From assembly GCA_020637335.1 (NCBI GenBank), contig JACJWC010000008.1:124001-188000 (forward strand): a stretch of DNA of 64,000 bases. The letters run 5' to 3'. The DNA comes from Acidobacteriota bacterium (GTDB lineage Bacteria; Acidobacteriota; Holophagae; Acanthopleuribacterales; Acanthopleuribacteraceae). The notes beneath the pieces are model-generated. The model ran no database searches. It was not told the DNA's origin and saw only the letters and a program-made list of their open reading frames with translations. This document shows, piece after piece, positions 8,198 through 16,817 of the stretch (position 1 is its first letter; each line of letters begins with the position of its first letter). Made by a program: the position numbers and the translations under genes.

Positions 8198-10279
8198 TTA
8201 AGGCAGAGGCTCTTTATTTTGGAAAAGGGCAGGTAATTGGATGGGTTGGCCTATTTTGGCTGCCAATACGGTGTCCAGCCAGATCTGCATGCCGGGTTTC
8301 CATAAGGGACCAACCTGGTTTTTAAGATCCTGCAAAATGTGTATTGCGGCCTCGTTTCGGCCCTGTTGAACGGCCTGATGGGCCGCCACGAGTCCGACCA
8401 GCGGATCACTCTGGGACAGGTCGGTCTTTAAGAGGCTGGGTTTTGAATCGGGTTGGAGCCAGGCCTGTAATAAGGCGCGGTGTTCGGCGTTGGGGTGATT
8501 CGGCTCACAGGGAATCGCTTGGGCCAAGTTCAGCGTTAATCGAGCTTGGATCTCCTCGCCTTGGTAGAGATGCAGTCGGGTCAGCCAGCATAAGCTCTCC
8601 AATTCGATGGGTTTATGGCCAATTTTCCGCGCTAGAGCCAGGGTTTCTTCCAACATCGTCCGGGCTTCTTGCTCCTGCTGATCATGGAAAAACGCCTTGG
8701 CCAGGTTGATGGAAACCTGGAGTTCAAGCTGAGCATCGCCGGTGGCTTGATATTTTTCGCGCAGTGTGGTGAGCAACTGGATACTTTTCTGGAACTCGCC
8801 AACTTCGATCCAGGCCTGGGAGAGGTTGTTGTCAACGATGTCGACAATTTCTTGCATGTTAAGGGTTTGAGCGAGGCTTTTGGTGTGTTCGAACAGGTCG
8901 AGTGCAGCCTGGATCTGGCCCATTTGATAGGTGATCACCGCCCGGTTGGCTTGGACCTGAACGGAACCGACCCGATCCCCGATCCCATCCAGAATGGTTT
9001 GGAGCTGAGTGTAAATATCGAGTAGGGTGGATAGTTCAGCGCCTTGCATGGCTAGGCGGTAGGCCTCGATCATTTTGCATTTGACCAAGCCGACCGGGTG
9101 ATTGAGCCGTTGGTAGATGGATTCCGCTTGTTCCAGATCCGCGATTCCGGCAGCGCAATCGCCCTGATCACAGGCAATTGCCGCGCGCTCAGCGCGGGCA
9201 AATGCTTCTAAAAGCGGCCAATCGCGTTGTTCGGCCGCTTGGATGACGGATCCGATTTCAACCCGAAAACGCGCCACTTGGCCCTCGGCCAAAAGGGATT
9301 GGGCCAAACGCAAGCGGCCCCAAAGAAAGGATGGGTCCTGATCGACACAGATCTGGAAATAGGGTTTGGCCAAGGCCGAACTTTCTTTTTGAAAGATGTT
9401 GCAGCCTTTAGCATAAGTCTCGTTGACATAGGCGTTTGGCGACAAAAAAGCTTCGAAGCGCAAGGATTCTCCGTAAAGCCTCTGAATCACCTTGTAGGCC
9501 AGTTGGCGAACCAGGTCAACCGGATGTTCTCCGCTCAAATCGCCTTGAATCGCTGCACCATTTTCCAGAGGAACCATTTCGAAATGTAAGGTCCAACTTG
9601 CTTCGACCTGCTGGATTTTGGATCGCAAAACATGGCTTACTTGGAAGTTCCGTTTCAGGTCGTCTAACGTACCACCACCTTGGTCAAAGGCAATCACGCG
9701 GGAAAAGGAAAGCACATTGATGGATTGCGATTCGGCTAGGATCTGATTCAAGACATCGGCCAGTCCGTAAGGCATCCAGGCATATTCCTTACCCTCCGTT
9801 TCAGCTTGAAATGGTAATACGGCAATGAGGGTCCGGGTGCTTGGCTTGGGTGCCGGTTGAGGCCAAAAATACCAGCCAAGAACACCAAACAAAAATAAAA
9901 TTCCCATAAGACTAAAAAGCCTGAAATGGGTTGGGGGGTAGGTTGGGTTCGAAACGGTCGGTTTCACGGTTTCCAGGCCACCCAGCCATTGATAGCCGCG
10001 TTTGGGGATGGTTTTGATCAATTCGCTGTCTGGCAGGTGGCCGGCCAGTTCCGTTCGTAATTCCTGGATCAGCTTAAATAAAGACGCCTCAGAAACCACA
10101 CGATCCGGCCATACGTGCTCAAAAATCTGATCTTTGGAAAGCGTTTTGCCCGGGTTCTGCAGGAATACTTTTAAAAGTAGGCTGACTTGAGGGCGCAGGA
10201 TGGTTTCGCTGCCATCCGCATAAACGAGTTTGTCTTGCTCGGAAAAAAACTGGGCGCCTTGGAAGGTGAGAGGGTTCAC
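8198..10279 (-). CDS. Membrane-anchored winged-helix regulator with TPR domain, second copy
   Basis: This 693-residue protein has the same plan as the regulator at 3587-5689. An OmpR-type winged helix (residues 1-100) ends in IKTIPKRGYQW, followed by one transmembrane segment (119-138). A TolB/FlgO-like block, LIAVLPFQAE...YGLADVLNQIL (about 150-260), precedes TPR repeats to the C-terminus. Similarity to the first copy outside the winged helix is low but the blocks line up, including NETYAKG at the start of the TPR part in both. The start is GTG 10279 with AAGGAAA upstream. It is divergent from the LamG-type secreted protein at 10427 and probably cotranscribed with the small secreted protein at 7687. 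Confidence 0.85.
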   Translation of the reverse strand: MNPLTFQGAQFFSEQDKLVYADGSETILRPQVSLLLKVFLQNPGKTLSKDQIFEHVWPDRVVSEASLFKLIQELRTELAGHLPDSELIKTIPKRGYQWLGGLETVKPTVSNPTYPPTHFRLFSLMGILFLFGVLGWYFWPQPAPKPSTRTLIAVLPFQAETEGKEYAWMPYGLADVLNQILAESQSINVLSFSRVIAFDQGGGTLDDLKRNFQVSHVLRSKIQQVEASWTLHFEMVPLENGAAIQGDLSGEHPVDLVRQLAYKVIQRLYGESLRFEAFLSPNAYVNETYAKGCNIFQKESSALAKPYFQICVDQDPSFLWGRLRLAQSLLAEGQVARFRVEIGSVIQAAEQRDWPLLEAFARAERAAIACDQGDCAAGIADLEQAESIYQRLNHPVGLVKCKMIEAYRLAMQGAELSTLLDIYTQLQTILDGIGDRVGSVQVQANRAVITYQMGQIQAALDLFEHTKSLAQTLNMQEIVDIVDNNLSQAWIEVGEFQKSIQLLTTLREKYQATGDAQLELQVSINLAKAFFHDQQEQEARTMLEETLALARKIGHKPIELESLCWLTRLHLYQGEEIQARLTLNLAQAIPCEPNHPNAEHRALLQAWLQPDSKPSLLKTDLSQSDPLVGLVAAHQAVQQGRNEAAIHILQDLKNQVGPLWKPGMQIWLDTVLAAKIGQPIQLPALFQNKEPLP

Positions 10280-10426
10280 TGGGTTTCCTTAAAGGCTTGA
10301 ATAACCACTTCAGAACCTATTTCAGAAAAATATCAGGACTTTTTCAAGACTTTTCGGGCGGGTCGAAGTTACCAATAGGGCAAACGCACGGTCAACCGGT
10401 GCAAACCAAAACGCAAAGGTAACGAA

Positions 10427-11545
10427 ATGAAAAATGTGTTGCGAAGTGGAAATTGGATGATGCTGATGCTGCCATGGCTGAGTGGGTTGGGGTGGAGCCA
10501 GTGTTACAACGCGGAAACCCTGTTGCCCCTGTTACCGGAATGGGGCAGCAGCGAAAATATTCTAAGCCTGGGCGATTTTGTCAATCGGGTCCCGGGCATG
10601 GGCCTGGTGTATCAAGGCCGGTTTTATCGATTAAAGGACACACCGGAAGTCACTCCGATTGGACTGACATACAAAAATCAGGGCAACCCTTTGACATTTC
10701 GCTTTTGGGGCGATAATTGCATCCCGCCGGATGCTGAAATAGAAAGCCCCTTTAGTCCATTGAGCTGGGTTTCATCCACCCAGGTGGGTCCTTACACCAT
10801 TGAAGAGGAATATTCTTTTGTGCCAACGGTTACCGTCGATGGTTTTTATGCCTACTATCATGTGGACAACCAACCGGACCGTGAGTCGATCTTGTCATTT
10901 GTTTCCATCCCGTATGCGCCAATGGCCATTTTTGGTATGGATCAGAACGGGTACGACGGTAGTGGTGCGGGTGCATTAGGCACGCCGGTCAACATGACCT
11001 TTGGGCCCGATCGTCACGGACGGCCCAATAGTGCGGGTTATTTAAATGGGGTTGATGCCCATTTCTCAACCAATATCATGACCAACCAAACCATTGGCAG
11101 TCCAGGATTTACGGTGGCACTTTGGGTGTATCCGACCAGTGTTTCACCTGCCCGGGTCCAATTGGTCAGTACCGACAATGGCGATTTTGATTGGTCCATC
11201 TTGCGCGAAGGCAACGAGTGGTACGTCTTTACCGGTACCTCGTCTTACCCTACCGGTGCCACGGTGGATCTCAATACCTGGCAACACATCGCGGCCTCGT
11301 TCAATCCGGCCACTGGTCAGATTATGTTCCACAAAAATGCCTCCAACACTGCTTTGATTAGTGAAATGGGGTTTGAGGGTGGAACCAGTACCGTCACCAT
11401 TGGCGCAAATCCCGGTGGGATGAATGAACGCTTTAAAGGTTATGTGGATGATGTGTTCATCTACGGGTTTGTAGTCGATATCAATGGCATAGATGCTTTG
11501 TACATTGCCGACACCCTGGGCGTGGATTTCCCCGTTCAGGAGTAG
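10427..11545 (+). CDS. Secreted LamG-like (concanavalin-fold) protein
   Basis: This 372-residue protein has an N-terminal signal region (hydrophobic residues about 10-24, cleavage after GWSQ). Its C-terminal half is a LamG/jelly-roll domain of the LamG_3 type: FTVALWVYPTSVSPA, then WSILREGNEWYVF, LNTWQHIAASFNPATG and FKGYVDDVFIYG. Such domains bind carbohydrates or mediate adhesion at the cell surface; no catalytic domain is seen. The N-terminal half (CYNAETLLPLL...) is not recognised. AAAGG precedes the ATG. It is divergent from the second winged-helix/TPR regulator with a 147-bp shared upstream region. Confidence 0.75.
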   Translation: MKNVLRSGNWMMLMLPWLSGLGWSQCYNAETLLPLLPEWGSSENILSLGDFVNRVPGMGLVYQGRFYRLKDTPEVTPIGLTYKNQGNPLTFRFWGDNCIPPDAEIESPFSPLSWVSSTQVGPYTIEEEYSFVPTVTVDGFYAYYHVDNQPDRESILSFVSIPYAPMAIFGMDQNGYDGSGAGALGTPVNMTFGPDRHGRPNSAGYLNGVDAHFSTNIMTNQTIGSPGFTVALWVYPTSVSPARVQLVSTDNGDFDWSILREGNEWYVFTGTSSYPTGATVDLNTWQHIAASFNPATGQIMFHKNASNTALISEMGFEGGTSTVTIGANPGGMNERFKGYVDDVFIYGFVVDINGIDALYIADTLGVDFPVQE

Positions 11546-11658
11546 CCGGTCCCAGACAGCGTACGAAGGTGGCGATTTTGGATTTTTTTGGCTTTGTTGG
11601 GTCAGGGCGTGACTCAAAGCCTGAATCTGGCGTGCCATGGCTCGTACGCAGGCGCGTG

Positions 11659-11692
11659 GTCGCCGCTTGCCTGACTCCAGGCAAGTGGCGAC
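11659..11692. repeat. REP-like perfect hairpin between convergent genes
   Basis: GTCGCCGCTTGCCTG (11659-11673) pairs with CAGGCAAGTGGCGAC (11678-11692) over 15 pairs with one G-U and a 4-base loop. It sits in the 273-bp gap between the convergent genes ending at 11545 and 11819. No T-run follows on either strand. It may be a bidirectional transcription stop or a repetitive extragenic palindrome. Confidence 0.5.
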
Positions 11693-11818
11693 CCGATGCG
11701 TTTTGAGGTAGTGGTGAATGGGGCCGGGAGTGGACAGTGGACATAATCCACTAACTACCTTGCAAGCCCAGCACATTCGCTGGGAAAGGCAGGGCGCTCT
11801 TCAGCGACCCGGCTGGGA

Positions 11819-13579
11819 TCAGGGGTTACAGATCTGGTATTGGACCAGGTCAAGCACGGTGCTTTGCGGCCAGGTCGCAAACAGGTAACCGAGGGTGGTT
11901 TGAGTTTGGATTAAAGCATAGTCTCCGGCGACCAGGACCCGGTCCGGGCTGGCGGTCATGCACGTCAGCGTTTCCACGGAGATCTGATCGAGAAAGTGCC
12001 AATCCAACGCATCATTACTCCAGCCAATGCTGCCATTAAAGCCGCATGTCCAGTAGCGGGTTCCGTCAAAAGAAAGACCTTTAAGTGGCGGTCCCAAGGG
12101 GCCGGTTGTTGCCCACATCGCGCCATCTGTTGTGTGCGACACAAAACTGTCGCCGTAGGTGACTAACCGATTATTCAAACTTTGAATACCATTGTAATAG
12201 GCAAAGGGTACTGGCCCGGTGGCAGCCGATAACGCATCTGGCGATGGACCCGTCATCCATAAGCCATTGCCACCGCAGGCCCACCAAGCGCCGAATGCAT
12301 AGGCAATTCCCGAAAAATTGCCGGATGTCGGTGGCGGGAGCGCAGTCCACGTGAGGCCATCTGGGCTGGTCAATAAGACCCCCTGTTGGCCTACTACGAC
12401 CCATAAACCTTGGGCAAAAGTGACTGCCGTTAGAAAACCGGATGTGTTGGATACGGGTGTATCCCATTGAACGCCATCTGTGGAAGTGACAATCCCCCCG
12501 GCGGTACCGACCGCAACCATCCGAACTCCGTTTGAAGCAATGGCGAATAGGCCTTTGTTGACCTGTTGATATTGTTGCGTCCAAGTCTCGCCATCGGGAC
12601 TCGAAAGGATGGTATTTTGAAAACCAACGACGTAGAAATTGCCATTATGCCATACGGTGCCTGCCCAATCCTGATATACGCCTTGCGTTAAGGCATCCCA
12701 TTGGCTGGCGTCGAGTGAATGGTAGACCTGAGCGCCGCGACCGACAGCAATCATCTCGCCTTGGTGTAGGGTGATTGCCTCAAATCGGGGATAGGGAAAA
12801 ACGCTGTTTTTTGTCCAAGTGGTTCCATTGGGCGAGCTAGCATATTGGCCGGATGGACCCACCGAAACAAACTGGGTACCGGTCCAGATCAAGTCCTGCA
12901 TGGTATTGAAATTGTTGACAGGTCCTAACATCCAGTCCAACCCATTCGTGCTGGTGGCATTTTGTTGGTAGTTTTGAGCAATCCAAAGGCCGTTTCCATA
13001 AGTAATCGATGTAAAGGCCCAAAACAGGCTCATGGCACTGATATTCCAGGTTGTCCCATTGTTAGTGCTGAGGATGCGCCCGCTCGACATGGCGATTGCT
13101 GTTACCCCGTTGTGGTGCACCACGTCCTGGCCAGTGAAGACATTATTGAAGCCGGTATTGACCAGGCTCCAGGATTGGCCGTCGGCGCTGAAAAAGGTTT
13201 GGGTTCCCACGATGTAATAGCCCGTATCGGCCCAAGTCACGCCATAAAACTGGCCCATCGCCGTTTTTGGTGTCCAAACCGTACCCATATCGCTGACCAG
13301 GACCGTGTTATTCAAGCCAACCGCGACAAATCCAAACGGACCCCAGGCCACATCCTTGAGGTGTTCCGTTGTGTGGCTATTCACTTGGGTCCAGGTCGCT
13401 CCGTCATCCCCGGAAACCTGAATAAAGCCAAAATCACCGACACTGACCAGCACATCGTCATTGCTGGCGACCCCGTACAAACCATAACCGTGCGGCGTTG
13501 GATTACTCCAATGAAACCCACACGGACCTTGACCCAATACAACCCCGCCTACCAAAACAAATACAAGCCATTTGCACAT
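11819..13579 (-). CDS. Secreted Asp-box/Ycf48-like beta-propeller protein
   Basis: This 586-residue protein has a signal peptide (MCKWLVFVLVGGVVLGQ) and roughly eleven repeats of a short S-x-D-G-x-x-W motif: SGDDGATWTQV, SADGQSWSL, SPNGTTWTK, SPDGETWTQ, STDGVQWDT, SPDGLTWTA, TTDGAMWAT and others, spaced about 40-50 residues apart. This is the pattern of Asp-box/Ycf48-like propellers also found in sialidase-fold proteins. Catalytic sialidase residues are not evident, so binding or structural roles are likelier. The C-terminus ends in VLDLVQYQICNP, a motif shared with the secreted protein at 15873-16511. ATG 13579 follows GGGGAAA. It stands alone between two repeat-containing gaps. Confidence 0.8.
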   Translation of the reverse strand: MCKWLVFVLVGGVVLGQGPCGFHWSNPTPHGYGLYGVASNDDVLVSVGDFGFIQVSGDDGATWTQVNSHTTEHLKDVAWGPFGFVAVGLNNTVLVSDMGTVWTPKTAMGQFYGVTWADTGYYIVGTQTFFSADGQSWSLVNTGFNNVFTGQDVVHHNGVTAIAMSSGRILSTNNGTTWNISAMSLFWAFTSITYGNGLWIAQNYQQNATSTNGLDWMLGPVNNFNTMQDLIWTGTQFVSVGPSGQYASSPNGTTWTKNSVFPYPRFEAITLHQGEMIAVGRGAQVYHSLDASQWDALTQGVYQDWAGTVWHNGNFYVVGFQNTILSSPDGETWTQQYQQVNKGLFAIASNGVRMVAVGTAGGIVTSTDGVQWDTPVSNTSGFLTAVTFAQGLWVVVGQQGVLLTSPDGLTWTALPPPTSGNFSGIAYAFGAWWACGGNGLWMTGPSPDALSAATGPVPFAYYNGIQSLNNRLVTYGDSFVSHTTDGAMWATTGPLGPPLKGLSFDGTRYWTCGFNGSIGWSNDALDWHFLDQISVETLTCMTASPDRVLVAGDYALIQTQTTLGYLFATWPQSTVLDLVQYQICNP

Positions 13580-14097
13580 GATTTCCCCCTCAATTCGGAA
13601 ACCGACGCCAATTGGCTAATCGAACGGATCAAGAAACATGACTGTGACTTTCCTCACATTTTTTAGTGGGTCATTGAATCTTTAAAGTGTGTCTTGGCAT
13701 TTCATTTGGGCCGCACTCTCCGTTCAGAAAGGTGTGGAGAAACCTCGTGGGACAGGCTGCCAGCCTGTCGAATGCTGGAGAAATGAAGTAAACCACTGAG
13801 CAACTCACAGCCTGAAAAGCCTGAGCTCGGTCTTTGGTCTCTGAGTGCTGTCGGGTAGAGAGGTGTCAGCCAAGCCGGCTGACCCACACGGCCCAGAGTC
13901 CTGTTTTAAGGAATACTGGGCTATTTGCTGAAAAGGGGCGCGCGTCCGAATGGGAATTTATTTTTGTTCGCTTCGTCTTTTCCGACCGTTTTCCCTGATA
14001 GGGATATCGCTGGAATGGCACCCAATTGCTGGTCCGGGTGATTCCTGATAGGTCGCAAGGTGTTGGACACCTTTTGCATGGTTATGAGGAGTACCCA
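13580..14097. other. Intergenic region with two palindromic hairpins
   Basis: No gene is supported in this 518-bp gap. Two hairpins stand out: GACAGGCT/AGCCTGTC (13751-13769, 3-base loop) and GTCAGCC/GGCTGAC (13865-13883, 5-base loop). Both resemble short repetitive extragenic palindromes. The upstream region of the S74 gene lies at the right end. Confidence 0.55.
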
Positions 14098-15876
14098 ATG
14101 ATTATTTCGCTAAGCTTTTTGTCCTTGTTCCTGTTTCAACTTGAAGAAAGTGCTTTGCCACTGCATAGCGGACCCTTGGTTATCCCAATCAACCTGTCAG
14201 AAAACGGGTCGGACTTTGCGGAAAATTTCTGGATAGAAGTCCGTTATTTGGCCCGGCCCGGGGGCGAGGAATTGTTTTTTGAACCCGGCGAAAAGGTCTG
14301 GTTGATGCAGGATCGCGCTTTCTTGGTTTTAGGCGCTTCGGGTTCCCCCTTACCGACTGAAGTTACAACGCGGGCAACCGTTTTTGTTGAGCTGCACAAT
14401 GAAATCGGCGATTGGGGTCCGCTAGAAATTCATCCACTAGCCCAGGCCGTTTCCATTTCGGCAAATCCTGAAAAGATGGTCTCGGCATTGGGTTTGACCC
14501 TGACTGGGATCGATGTGTCTTACCTGGCCCAGGTCGCCCATTTCCTGGCCGGGAACCTGACCAGCCTAGATGTTCAAGGCACAACCTACAACATCAGCAA
14601 TTACGGTCAAGTCATAAACGCACAGGGCGATTTTGTGGGACGCCGCATAGATCTCAACCAGGGCGGAGCCAGTCTCTTTGTCGGCAAGCTTGCAGGCGTT
14701 GCTAATACTTCCGTGGACAATACAGGGATTGGCGTTCAAGCCCTTAGATTTAATACGACCGGTCAAGACAATGTTGGCGTTGGGCAATTTTCTTTAAACA
14801 AAAACATCACAGGTTCGGGCAACACGGGGATTGGCTCAAATGCTCTATTCAACAATATCAATGGTTTCTTCAATTCAGCCCTTGGGGGAGGTGCCCTCAA
14901 AGCAAACACCGATGGCTCTTACAACATCGCGGTTGGGATCAGTGCACTCTGGAACAATACCCACGGTGACTTGAACAGCGCGTGTGGTTCTTTTGCCTTA
15001 TCAACCAACACCCTCGGCGTGGGGAATGCGGCCCTTGGTTATTTTGCTTTAGGAGGAAATACGACCGGTGGCAACAATATAGCAGTGGGCTACAATGCTC
15101 TCCCAAACAATACAACAGCCAGTCAAAACTGTGCATTAGGCTACCTTGCCCTTGAAAAAGTGACAATCGGCGGGAACAACACAGGGGTCGGCGCTTTTGC
15201 GCTGAATAACCTGATTGATGGTATCAACAACACGGCGGTCGGTGTCAATTCGGGTCCGACGGCGCCCTCAACCTCCTTGGACAACACGACTTGTTTGGGC
15301 TACGGAGCCCGTTCCACGGCCAATAACCAAATCCGCCTGGGCAATTCGGCTGTGACCAGTATTGGCGGCCAGGTGGGCTGGACTACCCTTTCGGATGGTC
15401 GCTTCAAACGCGAGATTACGGAACAGGTACCCGGTCTAGCTTTTATCCTGGCCTTGCGACCGGTCAGTTATGTGGTGGATCGAACGGCCCTGAACCAGTT
15501 CCTGGATCCGACCTCTCAAAATGAAACTCCGAAAACCGCGGATTTATCAACTCGCCAAACTGGCTTTATCGCCCAGGAAGTTGATGCCCTGACCCAAAAA
15601 ACAGATGCGCCGTTTTCCGGGGTGGATCGACCCCTAAATGAAGCAACACCTTATGGGCTGCGTTATTCCGAATTTGTGGTTCCTCTGGTCAAAGCGATTC
15701 AGGAACAACAGGCTTTGATCGAGGCGCAGAAACAGGAAAACCAGAAACTGCAAAATTGGGTTGATGCTTTGAGCCAGGCGGATCAAAAACAGCAAGCCCT
15801 GATCGAAAACTTGCGCAAACAGGTTGAAGACCTTCAGATTCAAATCAGCCCGCGACTTTCGGTGGTGTCGCAATGA
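14098..15876 (+). CDS. Tail-fibre/adhesin-like protein with beta-roll repeats and S74 chaperone domain
   Basis: The ATG at 14098 follows GAGGA and begins a signal-like segment (MIISLSFLSLFLFQ); the open frame extends further upstream without support. The 592-residue protein has three parts. A beta-rich N-terminal region of about 180 residues comes first. Then come about nine repeats of roughly 24 residues with the pattern N-x-G-x-G-x-x-A-L-x-x-N-T-x-G, like trimeric beta-rolls of adhesins and tail needles. The C-terminal part has TLSDGRFKREI, then TGFIAQEVDAL and YSEFVVPLVKAIQE, ending in a coiled coil. The last part matches the peptidase S74 intramolecular chaperone of endosialidase-type fibres, which trimerises and cuts itself before the Ser. 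No phage genes lie nearby. The stop overlaps the next start by 4 bp. Confidence 0.85.
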   Translation: MIISLSFLSLFLFQLEESALPLHSGPLVIPINLSENGSDFAENFWIEVRYLARPGGEELFFEPGEKVWLMQDRAFLVLGASGSPLPTEVTTRATVFVELHNEIGDWGPLEIHPLAQAVSISANPEKMVSALGLTLTGIDVSYLAQVAHFLAGNLTSLDVQGTTYNISNYGQVINAQGDFVGRRIDLNQGGASLFVGKLAGVANTSVDNTGIGVQALRFNTTGQDNVGVGQFSLNKNITGSGNTGIGSNALFNNINGFFNSALGGGALKANTDGSYNIAVGISALWNNTHGDLNSACGSFALSTNTLGVGNAALGYFALGGNTTGGNNIAVGYNALPNNTTASQNCALGYLALEKVTIGGNNTGVGAFALNNLIDGINNTAVGVNSGPTAPSTSLDNTTCLGYGARSTANNQIRLGNSAVTSIGGQVGWTTLSDGRFKREITEQVPGLAFILALRPVSYVVDRTALNQFLDPTSQNETPKTADLSTRQTGFIAQEVDALTQKTDAPFSGVDRPLNEATPYGLRYSEFVVPLVKAIQEQQALIEAQKQENQKLQNWVDALSQADQKQQALIENLRKQVEDLQIQISPRLSVVSQ

Positions 15877-16511
15877 AGCGCTTTTTCCGCATTTCTCTTT
15901 TTCTTGCGGTTCTCCCGCTTTTCGCTCAGAGCAATGTGGCCGGTTCGGTGCCCATCACGCTGGTTGATGGCGGACTGGGTTGTGGCGGTAGTGCGCGCAT
16001 CATTGAAGTGCATGCCAATGTTACGGGGCTATCGGGTGATTCAGGTGCCATGGCTGGTTTAAATGCGTTTCAATTAACGGTCAGTTATTCGGTAAGCGGC
16101 GTATACACCCACACGGTACCGGGTAGCAATCCGCAGACTTGGACCATTGTTACTTCCGCTGCAGCCAACAACGCTAGTCAAGTGGTTGTAGTGGGTTGGA
16201 ATACCAATACCCTTGCACCCAACGCCTCGTACCATTTGTGCGATATTTACCTTTCAGGGCCAAATGGCAATGTGACGGTCAATCTCACCGGTGGGGAACT
16301 GGCTTCGCGTTTGGTCACACCGGGCAATGGCCCGGCTGCGCTTAACGTGACCCTTCCGCCTTCACTTACCGTTTTTGTTCCCGCATACACGCTTGATTTG
16401 CCAGATGCCATTGCCAGTTGGCGTCTGGTCAACCCCACCTACAATCTGATTGGTCCGCCCGGTCCCAATGACATTTTAGACTTAGTGAAAGCTTTTATTT
16501 GTGCGCCTTGA
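15873..16511 (+). CDS. Secreted cohesin-like beta-sandwich protein
   Basis: This 212-residue protein has a clear signal peptide (MKRFFRISLFLAVLPLFAQ). The body (VPITLVDGGLG...GLNAFQLTVSYSVSG...SYHLCDIYLSG) resembles cohesin-type or related extracellular beta-sandwich domains, but similarity is by pattern only. The C-terminus, ILDLVKAFICAP, repeats the end of the Asp-box protein at 11819-13579 and looks like half a dockerin repeat or a sorting tag. The start ATGA overlaps the stop of the S74 protein, which implies translational coupling and a joint role at the cell surface (inference). Confidence 0.7.
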   Translation: MKRFFRISLFLAVLPLFAQSNVAGSVPITLVDGGLGCGGSARIIEVHANVTGLSGDSGAMAGLNAFQLTVSYSVSGVYTHTVPGSNPQTWTIVTSAAANNASQVVVVGWNTNTLAPNASYHLCDIYLSGPNGNVTVNLTGGELASRLVTPGNGPAALNVTLPPSLTVFVPAYTLDLPDAIASWRLVNPTYNLIGPPGPNDILDLVKAFICAP

Positions 16512-16817
16512 ACGCGAAAATATGGATGCTGTGAACCATGTGTTAGCCTGCGCTCCATGCCCGTAAACCGCGATTTAGGGTGGTTTTTTGCTAATTTTCA
16601 CAGAATTTATCATCCAGAACTGAGTGAAAGTGTTGATTCCGCTCCGTCAAGTCCTACAAGTGCGCTAAACTGATCCTGTTTTCGTTCTGGTGCCGGGTTT
16701 GGAACGCGGTGGCCTGTTAAGGGTCATCAACGCGAATCTATGCGAGTTGGAGGTTTGAAGTTTCAGCCCTCCGGGTCAGTTCATCTAGAGTGAATGCAAT
16801 GCCCTCTGGAGGAAGCA
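16512..16817. other. Intergenic region
   Basis: This is a 306-bp gap upstream of the desaturase. I see no open frame of coding character, no strong hairpin and no clear promoter. Confidence 0.5.

Noticed and set aside
11144..11776. 210-residue minus-strand open frame over the LamG gene end
   Set aside because: Most of it is the reverse of the LamG domain; the remainder covers the REP-like hairpin.
12962..13666. 234-residue open frame antisense to the Asp-box protein
   Set aside because: The opposite strand encodes regular Asp-box repeats and a signal peptide; the antisense frame shows neither.
14016..14029. TGGCAC...TTGC resembling a second sigma-54 promoter before the S74 gene
   Set aside because: The GG-GC spacing is 9 bases, one short of the required 10, and no paired palindromes were seen upstream.
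14740..15250. Regular repeats considered as a CRISPR or minisatellite
   Set aside because: The DNA repeats encode the 24-residue beta-roll motif in frame and vary at the nucleotide level; there are no spacers or direct identical repeats.
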